This document shows, piece by piece, positions 15,042 to 22,151 of a stretch of 33,720 nt of DNA (position 1 is its first letter; every line of letters begins with the position of its first letter). The stretch covers positions 1 to 33,720 of the IMG/VR virus record IMGVR_UViG_3300047554_000667; one strand, 5' to 3'. Under the pieces are notes generated by a model. It ran no database searches. It was given only the letters and a program-made list of their open reading frames with translations, and was not told where the DNA came from. A program made the translations under genes and the position numbers. This DNA comes from a virus.

Positions 15042-15388
15042 TTGTAGGTGTTCAGGGAACTAGTAGGTTCACTGATTATAATGTATTTTTACGTGCTATG
15101 GCTGTTGCAATGTCTAGTATGTCAAATAATGATGAGTACTTTTATATATATACCGCTGGACCAGTAAAAATTAATTCAATGGTTTCAGAGTTTGTGAACC
15201 TTTCTGAAAGAGGGATGAAGTCTCGTGGTAAAAAAATTAAGTCTTTTAAGGTTCCTCCAAGTTGGATTGAAGAGAATATTTCAGACATTAACTATTTTGC
15301 TTTTTTAAGTCAACCAGGAGAAACGGTTTCTCATTTGGTGCAAGTAGCAGAAAACAACAATACCGAAATTGGTATTTTTAGATACTAG
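15038..15388 (+). CDS. Possible SLOG/Rossmann-like protein
   Basis: 116 residues beginning MIVGVQGTSRFTDYNVFLRAM, which resembles the start of SLOG (LOG/DprA-like) proteins where a first strand and GSRxFTDY turn bind a nucleotide. Next comes a strand with a Gly (YIYTAGPVKINSMVSEF) and, later, NYFAFLSQPGETVSHLVQVAE. The length suits a minimal Rossmann fold. The call is based on pattern only and could be wrong. ATGA overlap with the upstream gene. Confidence 0.5.
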   Translation: MIVGVQGTSRFTDYNVFLRAMAVAMSSMSNNDEYFYIYTAGPVKINSMVSEFVNLSERGMKSRGKKIKSFKVPPSWIEENISDINYFAFLSQPGETVSHLVQVAENNNTEIGIFRY

Positions 15389-15400
15389 AAATGGAATAAA

Positions 15401-15610
15401 ATGATCATTAAAGAACTAGAACAAATGGAAAAAATTGTTTCATCAAATAAAAATCTTTACTGGGATGGATGGACAGTCGTAAACCGTTTTCAATCAGACA
15501 AAGGCAGAACATCGAAAAATGGTGTTTTGGTAAACTCTAAGTGGCATTTGCAGCAACGCTTTGTGCCAGATAGAAATGGCTGGGATATACCACAAAAGTT
15601 TGTGAGTTAG
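15401..15610 (+). CDS. Unknown small protein
   Basis: 69 residues. A Shine-Dalgarno-like GGAATAAA precedes the ATG. Aromatic residues are frequent (YWDGWTVVNRF, then WHLQQRFVPDRNGWDIP). No motif is recognised. It sits between the SLOG-like and WhiB-like genes on the same strand. Confidence 0.55.
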   Translation: MIIKELEQMEKIVSSNKNLYWDGWTVVNRFQSDKGRTSKNGVLVNSKWHLQQRFVPDRNGWDIPQKFVS

Positions 15611-15613
15611 TAC

Positions 15614-15898
15614 ATGAAGAAGCATGAGTGGAAAGATAATGCCCTGTGCTTAGACTATGACACAAACCTATTCTTTGATAAATATGAAGAAGATGAACTT
15701 CTAAGGCCAGCAATAGACAAACTTTGTTCAACATGTCCAATAAGCAAAAATTGTTTCGCTGTTGGAATTACTGGTAAAGAGTGGGGAGTATGGGGTGGTG
15801 TTTATCTTGAAGGTGGAGTTATCTCAAGAGAATTCAACAAGCATAGAAAGAAAGAGGATTGGTGGAATACATGGAGCAGTCTAACTATGTCAGATTAA
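15614..15898 (+). CDS. WhiB-like iron-sulfur regulator
   Basis: 94 residues with the four family cysteines C12, C38, C41 and C47 (ALCLDYD; LCSTCPISKNC) that bind a [4Fe-4S] cluster, followed by the family turn GVWGG at 58-62 and a basic tail. WhiB proteins bind sigma factor region 4 and are confined to actinobacteria and their phages, so this is strong host evidence. Phage copies can redirect host transcription. It starts 3 bases after the preceding stop without a clear Shine-Dalgarno. Confidence 0.9.
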   Translation: MKKHEWKDNALCLDYDTNLFFDKYEEDELLRPAIDKLCSTCPISKNCFAVGITGKEWGVWGGVYLEGGVISREFNKHRKKEDWWNTWSSLTMSD

Positions 15899-15911
15899 AT
15901 AGGAGTACAAA

Positions 15912-16154
15912 ATGTACACAGATGCAATGATGAGAGCATTTAGGTCTGTAGCACATTTTTGCCCTAAAGGATTTACACTAGATGTAATTGATGAAACACA
16001 TTTTATTACTTTACGTGCTCCAGAGGTTGAATTTATGAGACTCAACGGGGAGGACAAAGTTCGTGCAGTAGAGTATATGATTCGTGCTAAAAAGGCATTA
16101 GAAGATAACGGTGCTATTGTAATGCTTGTTCGTGAAGGAGGAAAAGATGTCTAA
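15912..16154 (+). CDS. Unknown small protein
   Basis: 80 residues, soluble, with an alternating alpha/beta look (GFTLDVIDETHFITLRAPEVEFMRL, then VRAVEYMIRAKKALEDNGAIVMLV). AGGAG precedes the ATG. It overlaps the next gene by 8 bases. No family is recognised. Confidence 0.65.
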   Translation: MYTDAMMRAFRSVAHFCPKGFTLDVIDETHFITLRAPEVEFMRLNGEDKVRAVEYMIRAKKALEDNGAIVMLVREGGKDV

Positions 16155-16563
16155 TATTGCAGGCTTTGTATCCTTTACTCTTTTTGTCTGTGTTTTTGTT
16201 TTTGTTGGTATTGTTGCTATAAAAACTCGTAGCCAAAACATTAAATTAAAATTACAAATTGTTGATCTGGTACAGACAAATGAAATATTAAAACAATCAT
16301 TAAACTCAAAAGATAATTCTCAAGTAGAAAAAACAGAGGGTTTTCTTAATTTTATTACACAGTCTAGGGATTGGGCATTTCAATATATTGAAGAAGTTCA
16401 AATAGGACTTAATAAATTTATTAAAGATATTGAACCAGAAATTAAATACTTTAAAGAGTATGGTGATGTCATGGGTATGCAGCCAAATTATTATTCTATG
16501 AAAAAAATTGTAGAATGCTATGAAGAATTAAAGATGCTATTACCAGAAGAGGAAAATCAATGA
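16147..16563 (+). CDS. Membrane-anchored coiled-coil protein
   Basis: 138 residues from ATG 16147, chosen for the AAGGAGG upstream. Residues 5-26 form one membrane helix (GFVSFTLFVCVFVFVGIVAI), and 28-55 a likely coiled coil (NIKLKLQIVDLVQTNEILKQ). The rest is helical and acidic. Topology resembles phage spanin-like or accessory lysis proteins, but no lipobox is present and the function is open. ATGA overlap with the XapX gene. Confidence 0.65.
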   Translation: MSNIAGFVSFTLFVCVFVFVGIVAIKTRSQNIKLKLQIVDLVQTNEILKQSLNSKDNSQVEKTEGFLNFITQSRDWAFQYIEEVQIGLNKFIKDIEPEIKYFKEYGDVMGMQPNYYSMKKIVECYEELKMLLPEEENQ

Positions 16564-16718
16564 AAGATATAATACTATCAACACTAACAGGTTTTGGATG
16601 CGGTATCGTGTTTGCTGCATTCAAATTGCCAGTACCAGCACCACCAGTTTTTGCGGGAGTCGCAGGAATTATTGGCCTATGGATTGGCTTTACAGTACTA
16701 ACACGAACTATATCCTAG
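16560..16718 (+). CDS. XapX-domain (DUF1427-like) membrane protein
   Basis: 52 residues. It matches the XapX pattern: an opening helix with GFGCGIVFAAFKLPVPAPP, then GVAGIIGLWIGF. Two membrane helices are joined by the conserved P-x-PAPP turn. It overlaps the upstream stop and is followed by GGAGG for the next gene. The family function is unknown. Confidence 0.8.
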   Translation: MKDIILSTLTGFGCGIVFAAFKLPVPAPPVFAGVAGIIGLWIGFTVLTRTIS

Positions 16719-16726
16719 GAGGAAAA

Positions 16727-16996
16727 ATGAACGAACAAATCAAGGCACTACTAGCATCATATGGACGATCAGTTCTTGGTGCAGGGCTTGCGCTATATAT
16801 GTCTGGGGTTACTGATCCTAAGACACTTGCATACTCACTATTGGCTGCACTTGCTCCAGTAGCATTGAGAGCAGTTAATCCAAATGATACAGCATTTGGT
16901 CGTTTGCCAGATGTTGCAGAGGTTGATGCTGCAGTAAAGAAGGCAACAGTAAAGAAGGCACCTGCACGTAAGAAGGCAGCGCCAAAGAAGAAGTAA
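16727..16996 (+). CDS. Holin-like membrane protein with histone-like tail
   Basis: 89 residues from ATG 16727 behind AGGAGG. Residues of about 9-50 are hydrophobic (SVLGAGLALYMSGV, then LAYSLLAALAPVALRAV), enough for two helices. The C-terminal 20 residues are Lys/Ala/Pro repeats resembling a histone H1 tail (KKATVKKAPARKKAAPKKK). Similar proteins are annotated as holins in actinophages. The tail could bind DNA or anionic lipid. It closes the plus-strand operon before a strong terminator. Confidence 0.65.
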   Translation: MNEQIKALLASYGRSVLGAGLALYMSGVTDPKTLAYSLLAALAPVALRAVNPNDTAFGRLPDVAEVDAAVKKATVKKAPARKKAAPKKK

Positions 16997-17006
16997 TATA
17001 AAAAGA

Positions 17007-17048
17007 AATAGGCTAGGAGAATAAAACTCTTAGCCTATTTTTTATTTT
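17007..17048. terminator. Bidirectional rho-independent terminator
   Basis: A stem of about 13 pairs: AATAGGCTA paired with TAGCCTATT, extended by one G-T pair and GAG/CTC around an A-rich loop. It is flanked by T-rich runs on both strands. It ends the plus operon finishing at 16996 and the convergent minus-strand oxygenase gene finishing at 17047. Confidence 0.92.
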
Positions 17049-17748
17049 AAAATAGTTCTTTAAAAATTGGCTTATAAGGAAAATCTAAGTCTTTTCTTCT
17101 TCTAGTTGTCTCAGCATCATCACCAAACTCTAAAAATGAAACTATAGTCCATCTAGGATTCCCAGCAGTAATTTCTGTAATGCGATGTTCATAAGAGTAC
17201 CCAGATGGGAAAATGAATAGTTGCTTTGCCTTTGGTTTAATCGTTACACCAAAATGAATAAACTCTAATTCTCCACCTTCGTAATCATCATTTGGATAAT
17301 AGACTAAAGAAACGGTTCTTGGTGTTGCAAAAGTATCATCCGCATGAGCACCAAAAAACTCGCCATTAGAAAATCTAGAAATTCTTAAACTTTCTCTACT
17401 TCTTGGGTCTAAATTCCAGTGATAGATATATGAGTTTACAACATCTCTAAAAGCATCGTTTGCTTCTGGATATGAGTATACCCAACACGTATCAGACTTT
17501 TTCCCATTGTCTTTTGTATACTCAACATCATCAAAAAAATCTTCACGGACCCATTTTCTTGCCCCAGGAATATCTAGATTTGTTTCCCAAAACTCAGGGG
17601 TAAGTAGTTTTTCAAAAAATGAATCTGAGTCTGGCCAGATATCATCATAAATATGAACTCCAGGAATTGGAGATGTAAATTTAAACTCATTACCTTTTTG
17701 ATCTACCGTAACGCCTTTTTTGGCATTTTCTAGTCTTTGCTGATCCAT
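17047..17748 (-). CDS. 2OG-Fe(II) oxygenase (prolyl-hydroxylase type) 1
   Basis: A 233-residue protein. Metal ligands H135 and D137 (FFGAHADD), distal H188 (YSYEHRI) and 2-oxoglutarate-binding R199 (NPRWTIVSF) are all present, within the double-stranded beta helix typified by YPNDDYEGGELEF and KPKAKQLFIFPS. An AAAGGA precedes the ATG and an extended -10 (TGG-TATAAT) lies at 17771-17779. It is divergently transcribed from sulfotransferase-like gene B. The substrate is unknown. Confidence 0.87.
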   Translation of the reverse strand: MDQQRLENAKKGVTVDQKGNEFKFTSPIPGVHIYDDIWPDSDSFFEKLLTPEFWETNLDIPGARKWVREDFFDDVEYTKDNGKKSDTCWVYSYPEANDAFRDVVNSYIYHWNLDPRSRESLRISRFSNGEFFGAHADDTFATPRTVSLVYYPNDDYEGGELEFIHFGVTIKPKAKQLFIFPSGYSYEHRITEITAGNPRWTIVSFLEFGDDAETTRRRKDLDFPYKPIFKELF

Positions 17749-17770
17749 GACACATCCTTTGCTCTCAATA

Positions 17771-17799
17771 ATTATACCATAGGTGTTTTCTGGTATACT
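17771..17799. promoter_or_regulatory. Divergent promoter pair
   Basis: On the minus strand TGG-TATAAT (17779-17771) serves the oxygenase, with a leader of about 20 bases and a Shine-Dalgarno. On the plus strand TGG-TATACT (17791-17799) lies six bases before ATG 17806, which should give a leaderless message. The two boxes are 11 bases apart, so use by polymerase may be mutually exclusive. Confidence 0.7.
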
Positions 17800-17805
17800 G
17801 GTTAA

Positions 17806-18513
17806 ATGCCTGGTTTTTTTATATCAACGCCACCTAGATGTGGAACGCATCTACTTGTTGACTCAATTGCTTTTGCTACAAAATCTTATAGTGCAAGATT
17901 TACAAAGTATTCCGAAGACTTTTGGACACATCCAGTAATCCAAGGAAGACAAAATCCTGTTATTGGTATACATGTTCATAACGAATACCCAGAACTATTT
18001 GATTTTGCAAAGAATCATAAAATAATTACAACAGAAAGGCATCCTCTTGGACAAGCCTTGTCTATTTTATTTATGTACAATCGTGGCTTCAGACCAGATT
18101 GGCCAGAAGCAGACTCCTTTGATACTAATAAATTAATTGGGATGGCTCCAAACTCTGAAAATTTTTTAGAATATTTAAACAGCAAGCAATTTTTAAGGTA
18201 TCGTAAAATAACAAAAGAGTGGGGAAAGCATGGAGAAACTTTTAGTTTTGATAAGATAGTTTTAGGAAATGCTAATGAACTATCAAGGCTAGAGGATTAT
18301 GTGGGTGCCAAAGTTGTTTTAAAAGATATTGAAAAAAGTAGGAAAAAATATAATGACGGCATTGTATTTTTGGGTGATCCAGACTTATGGAAAACTATTT
18401 TTTGTCAAGATATAGCAAATCAGGCTGCTAAACTATTCCCAGACTATGACATGGAAACTTATAAGCCCTCTCCAAGTGATGGTAATTGGACATACGCTCA
18501 ACTTATGCTATAA
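17806..18513 (+). CDS. Sulfotransferase-like protein B
   Basis: A 235-residue protein. The PAPS 5'-phosphosulfate loop is at 9-17 (PPRCGTHLL) after the strand GFFIST, and the 3'-phosphate motif is at 77-86 (ERHPLGQALS), as in the sulfotransferase fold. It is distant from proteins A and C, so the three probably differ in acceptor. It starts without a Shine-Dalgarno, six bases after an extended -10. Its stop TAA lies inside the TATAAT of the next promoter. Confidence 0.7.
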   Translation: MPGFFISTPPRCGTHLLVDSIAFATKSYSARFTKYSEDFWTHPVIQGRQNPVIGIHVHNEYPELFDFAKNHKIITTERHPLGQALSILFMYNRGFRPDWPEADSFDTNKLIGMAPNSENFLEYLNSKQFLRYRKITKEWGKHGETFSFDKIVLGNANELSRLEDYVGAKVVLKDIEKSRKKYNDGIVFLGDPDLWKTIFCQDIANQAAKLFPDYDMETYKPSPSDGNWTYAQLML

Positions 18514-18514
18514 T
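18506..18514 (+). promoter_or_regulatory. Extended -10 promoter for hsp20
   Basis: TGC-TATAAT overlapping the last codons of sulfotransferase-like gene B. The leader of about 50 bases contains GC-rich CCTGCCC...GGGGGG, which may fold, and a Shine-Dalgarno (AAAGGGG) before ATG 18572. Confidence 0.6.
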
Positions 18515-18571
18515 TATATTGCCTGCCCATTAGGGGGGTAAATTAACTTATTCGCTTGAAAGGGGAATAAA

Positions 18572-19003
18572 ATGGTAAGTACACTCGCTATGGATCTTTT
18601 TAATGATCCATTTTTTATTGGCTTCAACAAGGAGTTGAACCGCCTAAATCGTGCATATAGAACAAACTCACAATCATATCCTCCATACAACATTGTGAAA
18701 CTAGATGAAGATTCATATCTAGTTTCTATTGCTGTTGCTGGATTTGCTAAAGATGATTTAAAGGTTACTTTAGATGATCGTACCTTGCTTATTGAGGGTG
18801 AGTTAAAAGATCAAACTGATGGAAGAAAAAAGTATCCAGAAATAATTCATAATGGAATTGCTGGACGAAAGTTTTCAAGATCTTTTGCTCTTGGTGAATA
18901 TATGGAAATTACAAGCGCTGATCTAAAGGATGGTATGTTAAAGATTCAAATTGATCGTATCATTCCTGAAGAAAAGAAACCAAAAACTATTGAAATTCAG
19001 TAG
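18572..19003 (+). CDS. Hsp20-type small heat-shock protein
   Basis: A 143-residue alpha-crystallin-domain chaperone. After an N-terminal arm (MDLFNDPFFIGFNKEL), the domain shows VSIAVAGFAKDDLKVTLDDRTLLIEG and the conserved closing LKDGMLKIQI, followed by an extension resembling the I-x-I/V anchoring tail (PKTIEIQ). It would hold unfolding proteins, for example during capsid assembly. It has its own promoter and Shine-Dalgarno. Hsp20 genes are known in several large phages. Confidence 0.9.
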   Translation: MVSTLAMDLFNDPFFIGFNKELNRLNRAYRTNSQSYPPYNIVKLDEDSYLVSIAVAGFAKDDLKVTLDDRTLLIEGELKDQTDGRKKYPEIIHNGIAGRKFSRSFALGEYMEITSADLKDGMLKIQIDRIIPEEKKPKTIEIQ

Positions 19004-19014
19004 TACAATATAAG

Positions 19015-19130
19015 TGTCGGGGGAGACAGCGACATAAAATACCTGGTATGCCTCACGCAGGACCTTGGGATGGATTAGTTACCTATTCTATACGACCTGG
19101 GCCATAGTGCTTGAATCGCCTGCGTGGGGC
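19015..19130 (+). ncRNA. Candidate structured RNA between hsp20 and HNH gene
   Basis: A 12-pair stem joins 19049-19060 (GCCTCACGCAGG) to 19119-19130 (CCTGCGTGGGGC) with one G-T pair, closing a 58-base interior. A short hairpin TGTCG/CGACA precedes it (19015-19033). There is no T-run right after the stem, no tRNA cloverleaf and no open frame of note. It might be a processing signal, a regulatory RNA or part of the hsp20 3' end. The strand is assumed from the flanking genes. Confidence 0.45.
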
Positions 19131-19159
19131 TCTTAATATTTAGCGGTATAATGTTACTA

Positions 19160-19426
19160 ATGACTAACAAAGAGTTAGAGCACAGGAATAAGCAAGAGTA
19201 TAAAAGAAAACTTGCTAAGATAAAAGAGGATTCTGGCTGTGTTGATTGTGGAATTAACAACCACATTGTTTTAGATTTTGACCACCTTAGAGATAAAAAA
19301 TATAATGTATCTAGAATGATTCATGATGGTTTTTCTTGGAAAGCAATAGCAAAAGAAATAGAGAAGTGTGAAGTAGTATGTGCCAACTGTCATAGAATCA
19401 GAACACACAATAGGTTGACTGCCTAG
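19160..19426 (+). CDS. HNH-type endonuclease-like protein
   Basis: 88 residues from ATG 19160. Zinc-binding C27/C30 (CVDC) and C74/C77 (CANC) frame the HNH core, with DFDH at 39-42 and CHR at 77-79. The N terminus is basic (HRNKQEYKRKLAK). The ATG is seven bases after TATAAT (19147-19152) with no Shine-Dalgarno, so the earlier in-frame ATG at 19124 is unlikely. It could be a homing-type nuclease or a host-DNA nuclease. Confidence 0.8.
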   Translation: MTNKELEHRNKQEYKRKLAKIKEDSGCVDCGINNHIVLDFDHLRDKKYNVSRMIHDGFSWKAIAKEIEKCEVVCANCHRIRTHNRLTA

Positions 19427-19443
19427 CCCCTTTACTGTATAAT
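19415..19443 (+). promoter_or_regulatory. Consensus sigma-70 promoter
   Basis: TTGACT (19415-19420), a 17-base spacer and TATAAT (19438-19443), overlapping the end of the HNH gene. It drives two tiny genes and possibly tRNA-Gln. The leader holds AAAGGAGA before ATG 19466. Confidence 0.8.
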
Positions 19444-19465
19444 TACTATATAACAAAGGAGAATT

Positions 19466-19555
19466 ATGATACATTCACTGTTTTTAATACCTGCTTTTAT
19501 AATGGGGTATATTGCATGCTATGTTGCCATGACATATAAAGTAGATCAAGACTGA
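19466..19555 (+). CDS. 29-residue membrane protein
   Basis: A good promoter and Shine-Dalgarno precede it. The peptide is one hydrophobic helix (SLFLIPAFIMGYIACYVAM) with a short charged tail (KVDQD). The stop TGA shares a base with the next ATG. The function is unknown; such micro-membrane proteins often modulate larger membrane complexes. Confidence 0.55.
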   Translation: MIHSLFLIPAFIMGYIACYVAMTYKVDQD

Positions 19556-19695
19556 TGAGATCTGATTACTTTGACTATAAAGAGGTAAATGTTAAAACCT
19601 GTATGAAATGCCTAGATGATTCAAACGATTTGGATTTTTGGGACAAACACCAAGAACTACAAGATAACATTATTTGGTGCACAGTTAGAGATTGA
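19555..19695 (+). CDS. 46-residue protein with CxxC
   Basis: It starts at the TGATG overlap with the preceding gene. Acidic and aromatic, with one TCMKCLDD motif and a later WC. It ends 9 bases before tRNA-Gln. No family is recognised; it may bind a metal as a dimer. Confidence 0.5.
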   Translation: MRSDYFDYKEVNVKTCMKCLDDSNDLDFWDKHQELQDNIIWCTVRD

Positions 19696-19704
19696 TCTTT
19701 TTAG

Positions 19705-19775
19705 TTCCCCTTCGTATAACGGCAATACGCCACCCTTTGGAGGTGGTCATCGTGGTTCGAATCCATGAGGGGAAG
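19705..19775 (+). tRNA. tRNA-Gln (TTG)
   Basis: Acceptor TTCCCCT/AGGGGAA, anticodon arm CCACC-ctttgga-GGTGG with TTG at 34-36, and T-arm with the TTCGAAT loop. It starts with T as bacterial tRNA-Gln does. CCA is not encoded. Confidence 0.92.
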
Positions 19776-19899
19776 CGCTAATATACATATTTTCTTGGTT
19801 TGTTTATCTCTTTTACTGCTTTTCTGATCCTATACCAGGTAATAATTTTTTTTATCATTTATCCATTATATCATTCTAATCTTACAGGGGTGGTATAAT
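19776..19899 (+). promoter_or_regulatory. AT-rich gap ending in an extended -10 (leaderless)
   Basis: No gene is visible from 19776 to 19906. The gap ends with TGG-TATAAT at 19891-19899, seven bases before ATG 19907, and no Shine-Dalgarno is present. The message should be leaderless. An imperfect T-rich run (19848-19855) may help end the upstream transcript. Confidence 0.6.
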
Positions 19900-19906
19900 A
19901 ATAGGT

Positions 19907-21055
19907 ATGCCATATCGTGTAGGTGCTAAAGGAAGTTACGGTTGTTCTGGATACCCCGCTGTAAAAGAGGGTGGAGAGATCATGGGATGCCACAAGACAA
20001 GAGCGGAAGCAGCAGCACAAATATATGCAATTAATCGTAGCGAAGGAAACATAGGAAAATCAATGTCAGACTTAAAAGAAGGCGACTTCGCTATGACAGC
20101 ACATGGTTCAGATGGTGAAGTTCACATTGGGCAAGTTGTTCATGTTATGCGTGATGGAATGCTTGGTGTACCAGGAGGAGAGTACTCACTTGAAGCAACA
20201 CAAGAAAATCCAGCGGTATTAATTCAGTTATTTGAACAAGAAGAAAATGGTTTATGGGAAGCAACTAATCTTTATACAGGATGTATGATGTCATTAATGG
20301 TTGCAATTGATCCATTGCCACAAGAGGCAACAAAAGAGGAGATGGCAATGGCAGCATATGATTCATACGTAGGTAAAGCAGAAAATCCAATTATGCCAAC
20401 AGAAACATATCAGGGGTGTGACTGTGAAACATGCAAAGCATTAAATGTAAATTGTGAAAACTGTCCTGTTTGTCAGTCTGAGGGAATGAAGAGTGATTGT
20501 TGTCCAGATTTAAACAAGCAAGCCCCGTGTTGGGATGGATATGTTCAGCGTGGAATGAAGCCAGGCAAGAATGGAAAGAAAGTTCCTAATTGTGTTCCAG
20601 CAGCAAAAGCAAATGATTTGTGGGAAGATGACGATACTGTTGAATACGAAACAGATTTAGTTATTAAGGCAGACGGGTATTCGCCACCAGCAGGAGCACG
20701 ATCTGCTGCACGACGTGCAATTAAGTTTAAAGAACAGGGCAAGGCTAATGGTGCAGGAACATCTGTTGGGTGGACTCGTGCTGGTCAACTTGCAAGAGGT
20801 GAGTCACTATCATTAAGCACTGTTAAGAGAATGTATTCATACTTCTCACGACACGAGGTAGACAAGAAGGGTAAGGACTGGGGCAATACAGCAAACCCTT
20901 CTAATGGATATATCATGTGGTTAGCATGGGGCGGTGATGCAGGGTTCTCTTGGTCACGTAGAATTGTTGAAAGCGAAAAAAATAAAGCATTATTCGCTGA
21001 TTTTGGAAAAGATTATACCAAGTCAACACAGCAAACATACAGAACGGGACAATAA
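19907..21055 (+). CDS. Phage head-associated-type modular protein
   Basis: 382 residues in modules. Residues 1-50 (SYGCSGYPAV...GCHKTRAEAAAQIYAIN) match a short domain found in phage portal, protease and other head-assembly proteins. Residues 52-150 look like a beta-rich domain (LKEGDFAMTAHGSDGEVHIGQVV). A Cys-rich patch follows (CDCETCKALNVNCENCPVC), then CWDGYVQRGMKPGKNG and a C-terminal helical domain (GWTRAGQLARGESLSLSTVK, YIMWLAWGGDAGFSWS) that recurs in head-gene regions. A structural or maturation role is likely, but no protease site is evident. Confidence 0.6.
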   Translation: MPYRVGAKGSYGCSGYPAVKEGGEIMGCHKTRAEAAAQIYAINRSEGNIGKSMSDLKEGDFAMTAHGSDGEVHIGQVVHVMRDGMLGVPGGEYSLEATQENPAVLIQLFEQEENGLWEATNLYTGCMMSLMVAIDPLPQEATKEEMAMAAYDSYVGKAENPIMPTETYQGCDCETCKALNVNCENCPVCQSEGMKSDCCPDLNKQAPCWDGYVQRGMKPGKNGKKVPNCVPAAKANDLWEDDDTVEYETDLVIKADGYSPPAGARSAARRAIKFKEQGKANGAGTSVGWTRAGQLARGESLSLSTVKRMYSYFSRHEVDKKGKDWGNTANPSNGYIMWLAWGGDAGFSWSRRIVESEKNKALFADFGKDYTKSTQQTYRTGQ

Positions 21056-21204
21056 TGCCAAAGAAAAAAGCACAATCATTTAATGATACACAGATCAAAG
21101 GTGGGTGGATTGTTAAGATACGCAAAGATGGCACAATAAAGGCTAAAATAGAGCCTTATTTTGTAAATCATAAAGCACAACTAAAACCAAAAGCAGAAAG
21201 ATAG
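21055..21204 (+). CDS. Small basic protein
   Basis: 49 residues starting at a TAATG overlap with the head-type gene. Strongly basic (MPKKKAQSF and KPKAER ends) with a central WIVKIRKDGTIKAKIEPY that could be a small beta hairpin. Unknown function. Confidence 0.55.
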   Translation: MPKKKAQSFNDTQIKGGWIVKIRKDGTIKAKIEPYFVNHKAQLKPKAER

Positions 21205-21215
21205 TACTATCTGCA

Positions 21216-22151
21216 ATGTTTGAACTTCATTCACATACTTTTTATAATATTAATCCAAATACCTTTAATACTATGTGGATTCAAAACCCAGATAATAGCG
21301 CCAACTTTATATACAATATTATAAAAAATGACGATGCAAAAAATAAAAAATACACCTATAAAAATATTAACGGGTACCACATTCTAAACCACATTCCTCC
21401 AGAAAGGATTAAGGATGGTAATGAGGATTGGGAAGTAGAATATTCCTTTAATAATGATTTGTTTAGGTCAGATCATTTTCAGAGTAACCATGATGGATTA
21501 CATGTTTTGTTTGGTGGATGCTCTAATACGGAAGGCGTTGGTTCCAATATACATGACAATTGGTCTCACATGCTTTATAGAGAAATATCTAAATACAAAA
21601 AAGTTAGTGGCTATTTTAGTATAGCAAAAGGTGGTTATGGTTGGCATCAAATATTTTTAAATTTTAAAGTATATGTAGAAAAGTATGGTGCACCAGATTA
21701 TTATCTAGTTTTGCATCCAGATATAATGCGTTTTTATGAATGGAAAGATGAAAAAAAGCATTGGGGATATTCCTGGCAATATAATCAAAAGAATATAGGA
21801 AAAGATTTTTCAAGAGAAGAATATGAAACAAAGCACAGGGAAGTGTTTCCAAATTGGGTCGCTGCCATGTCTATTTTTATTGCATACTGTGAGTCAGTTG
21901 GCACTAAGTTTATATGGACTACTTGGGATAAAGAAGAGATGGAAAATATAAAAAATAGTAACTTTTTTAACTCTACATACTTTACTCCATACGTACATGA
22001 CTCAAATACAGTTAAAAGATTAAGACCAGATGGAAAATTTGAAAAAGATGACATTAACTTTAGAGATGGCCACCCTGGAAAAATTCAACAACAACTTTGG
22101 TTTGAATCATTTAGGGATGAACTAATTAAAAGAAAAGAAATCTTTCAATGA
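21216..22151 (+). CDS. SGNH/GDSL hydrolase-like protein
   Basis: A 311-residue protein. Block I appears as VLFGGCSNTEGVGS (nucleophile candidate S103) and the C-terminal catalytic pair as FRDGHPGKIQQQLW near residue 287. Together these are the signature of SGNH hydrolases acting as esterases or acetyl-transfer enzymes on glycans or lipids. The middle (YLVLHPDIMRFYEW) fits an alpha/beta fold. The start lacks a Shine-Dalgarno; TACTAT ends 5 bases before the ATG. It overlaps the RsmI-like gene by 4 bases. Confidence 0.7.
   Translation: MFELHSHTFYNINPNTFNTMWIQNPDNSANFIYNIIKNDDAKNKKYTYKNINGYHILNHIPPERIKDGNEDWEVEYSFNNDLFRSDHFQSNHDGLHVLFGGCSNTEGVGSNIHDNWSHMLYREISKYKKVSGYFSIAKGGYGWHQIFLNFKVYVEKYGAPDYYLVLHPDIMRFYEWKDEKKHWGYSWQYNQKNIGKDFSREEYETKHREVFPNWVAAMSIFIAYCESVGTKFIWTTWDKEEMENIKNSNFFNSTYFTPYVHDSNTVKRLRPDGKFEKDDINFRDGHPGKIQQQLWFESFRDELIKRKEIFQ

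Noticed and set aside
19015-19426. IscB/HEARO-type RNA-guided nuclease locus
   Set aside because: The HNH protein is only 88 residues and has no RuvC part, so an RNA-guided nuclease is not supported despite the structured RNA next to it.
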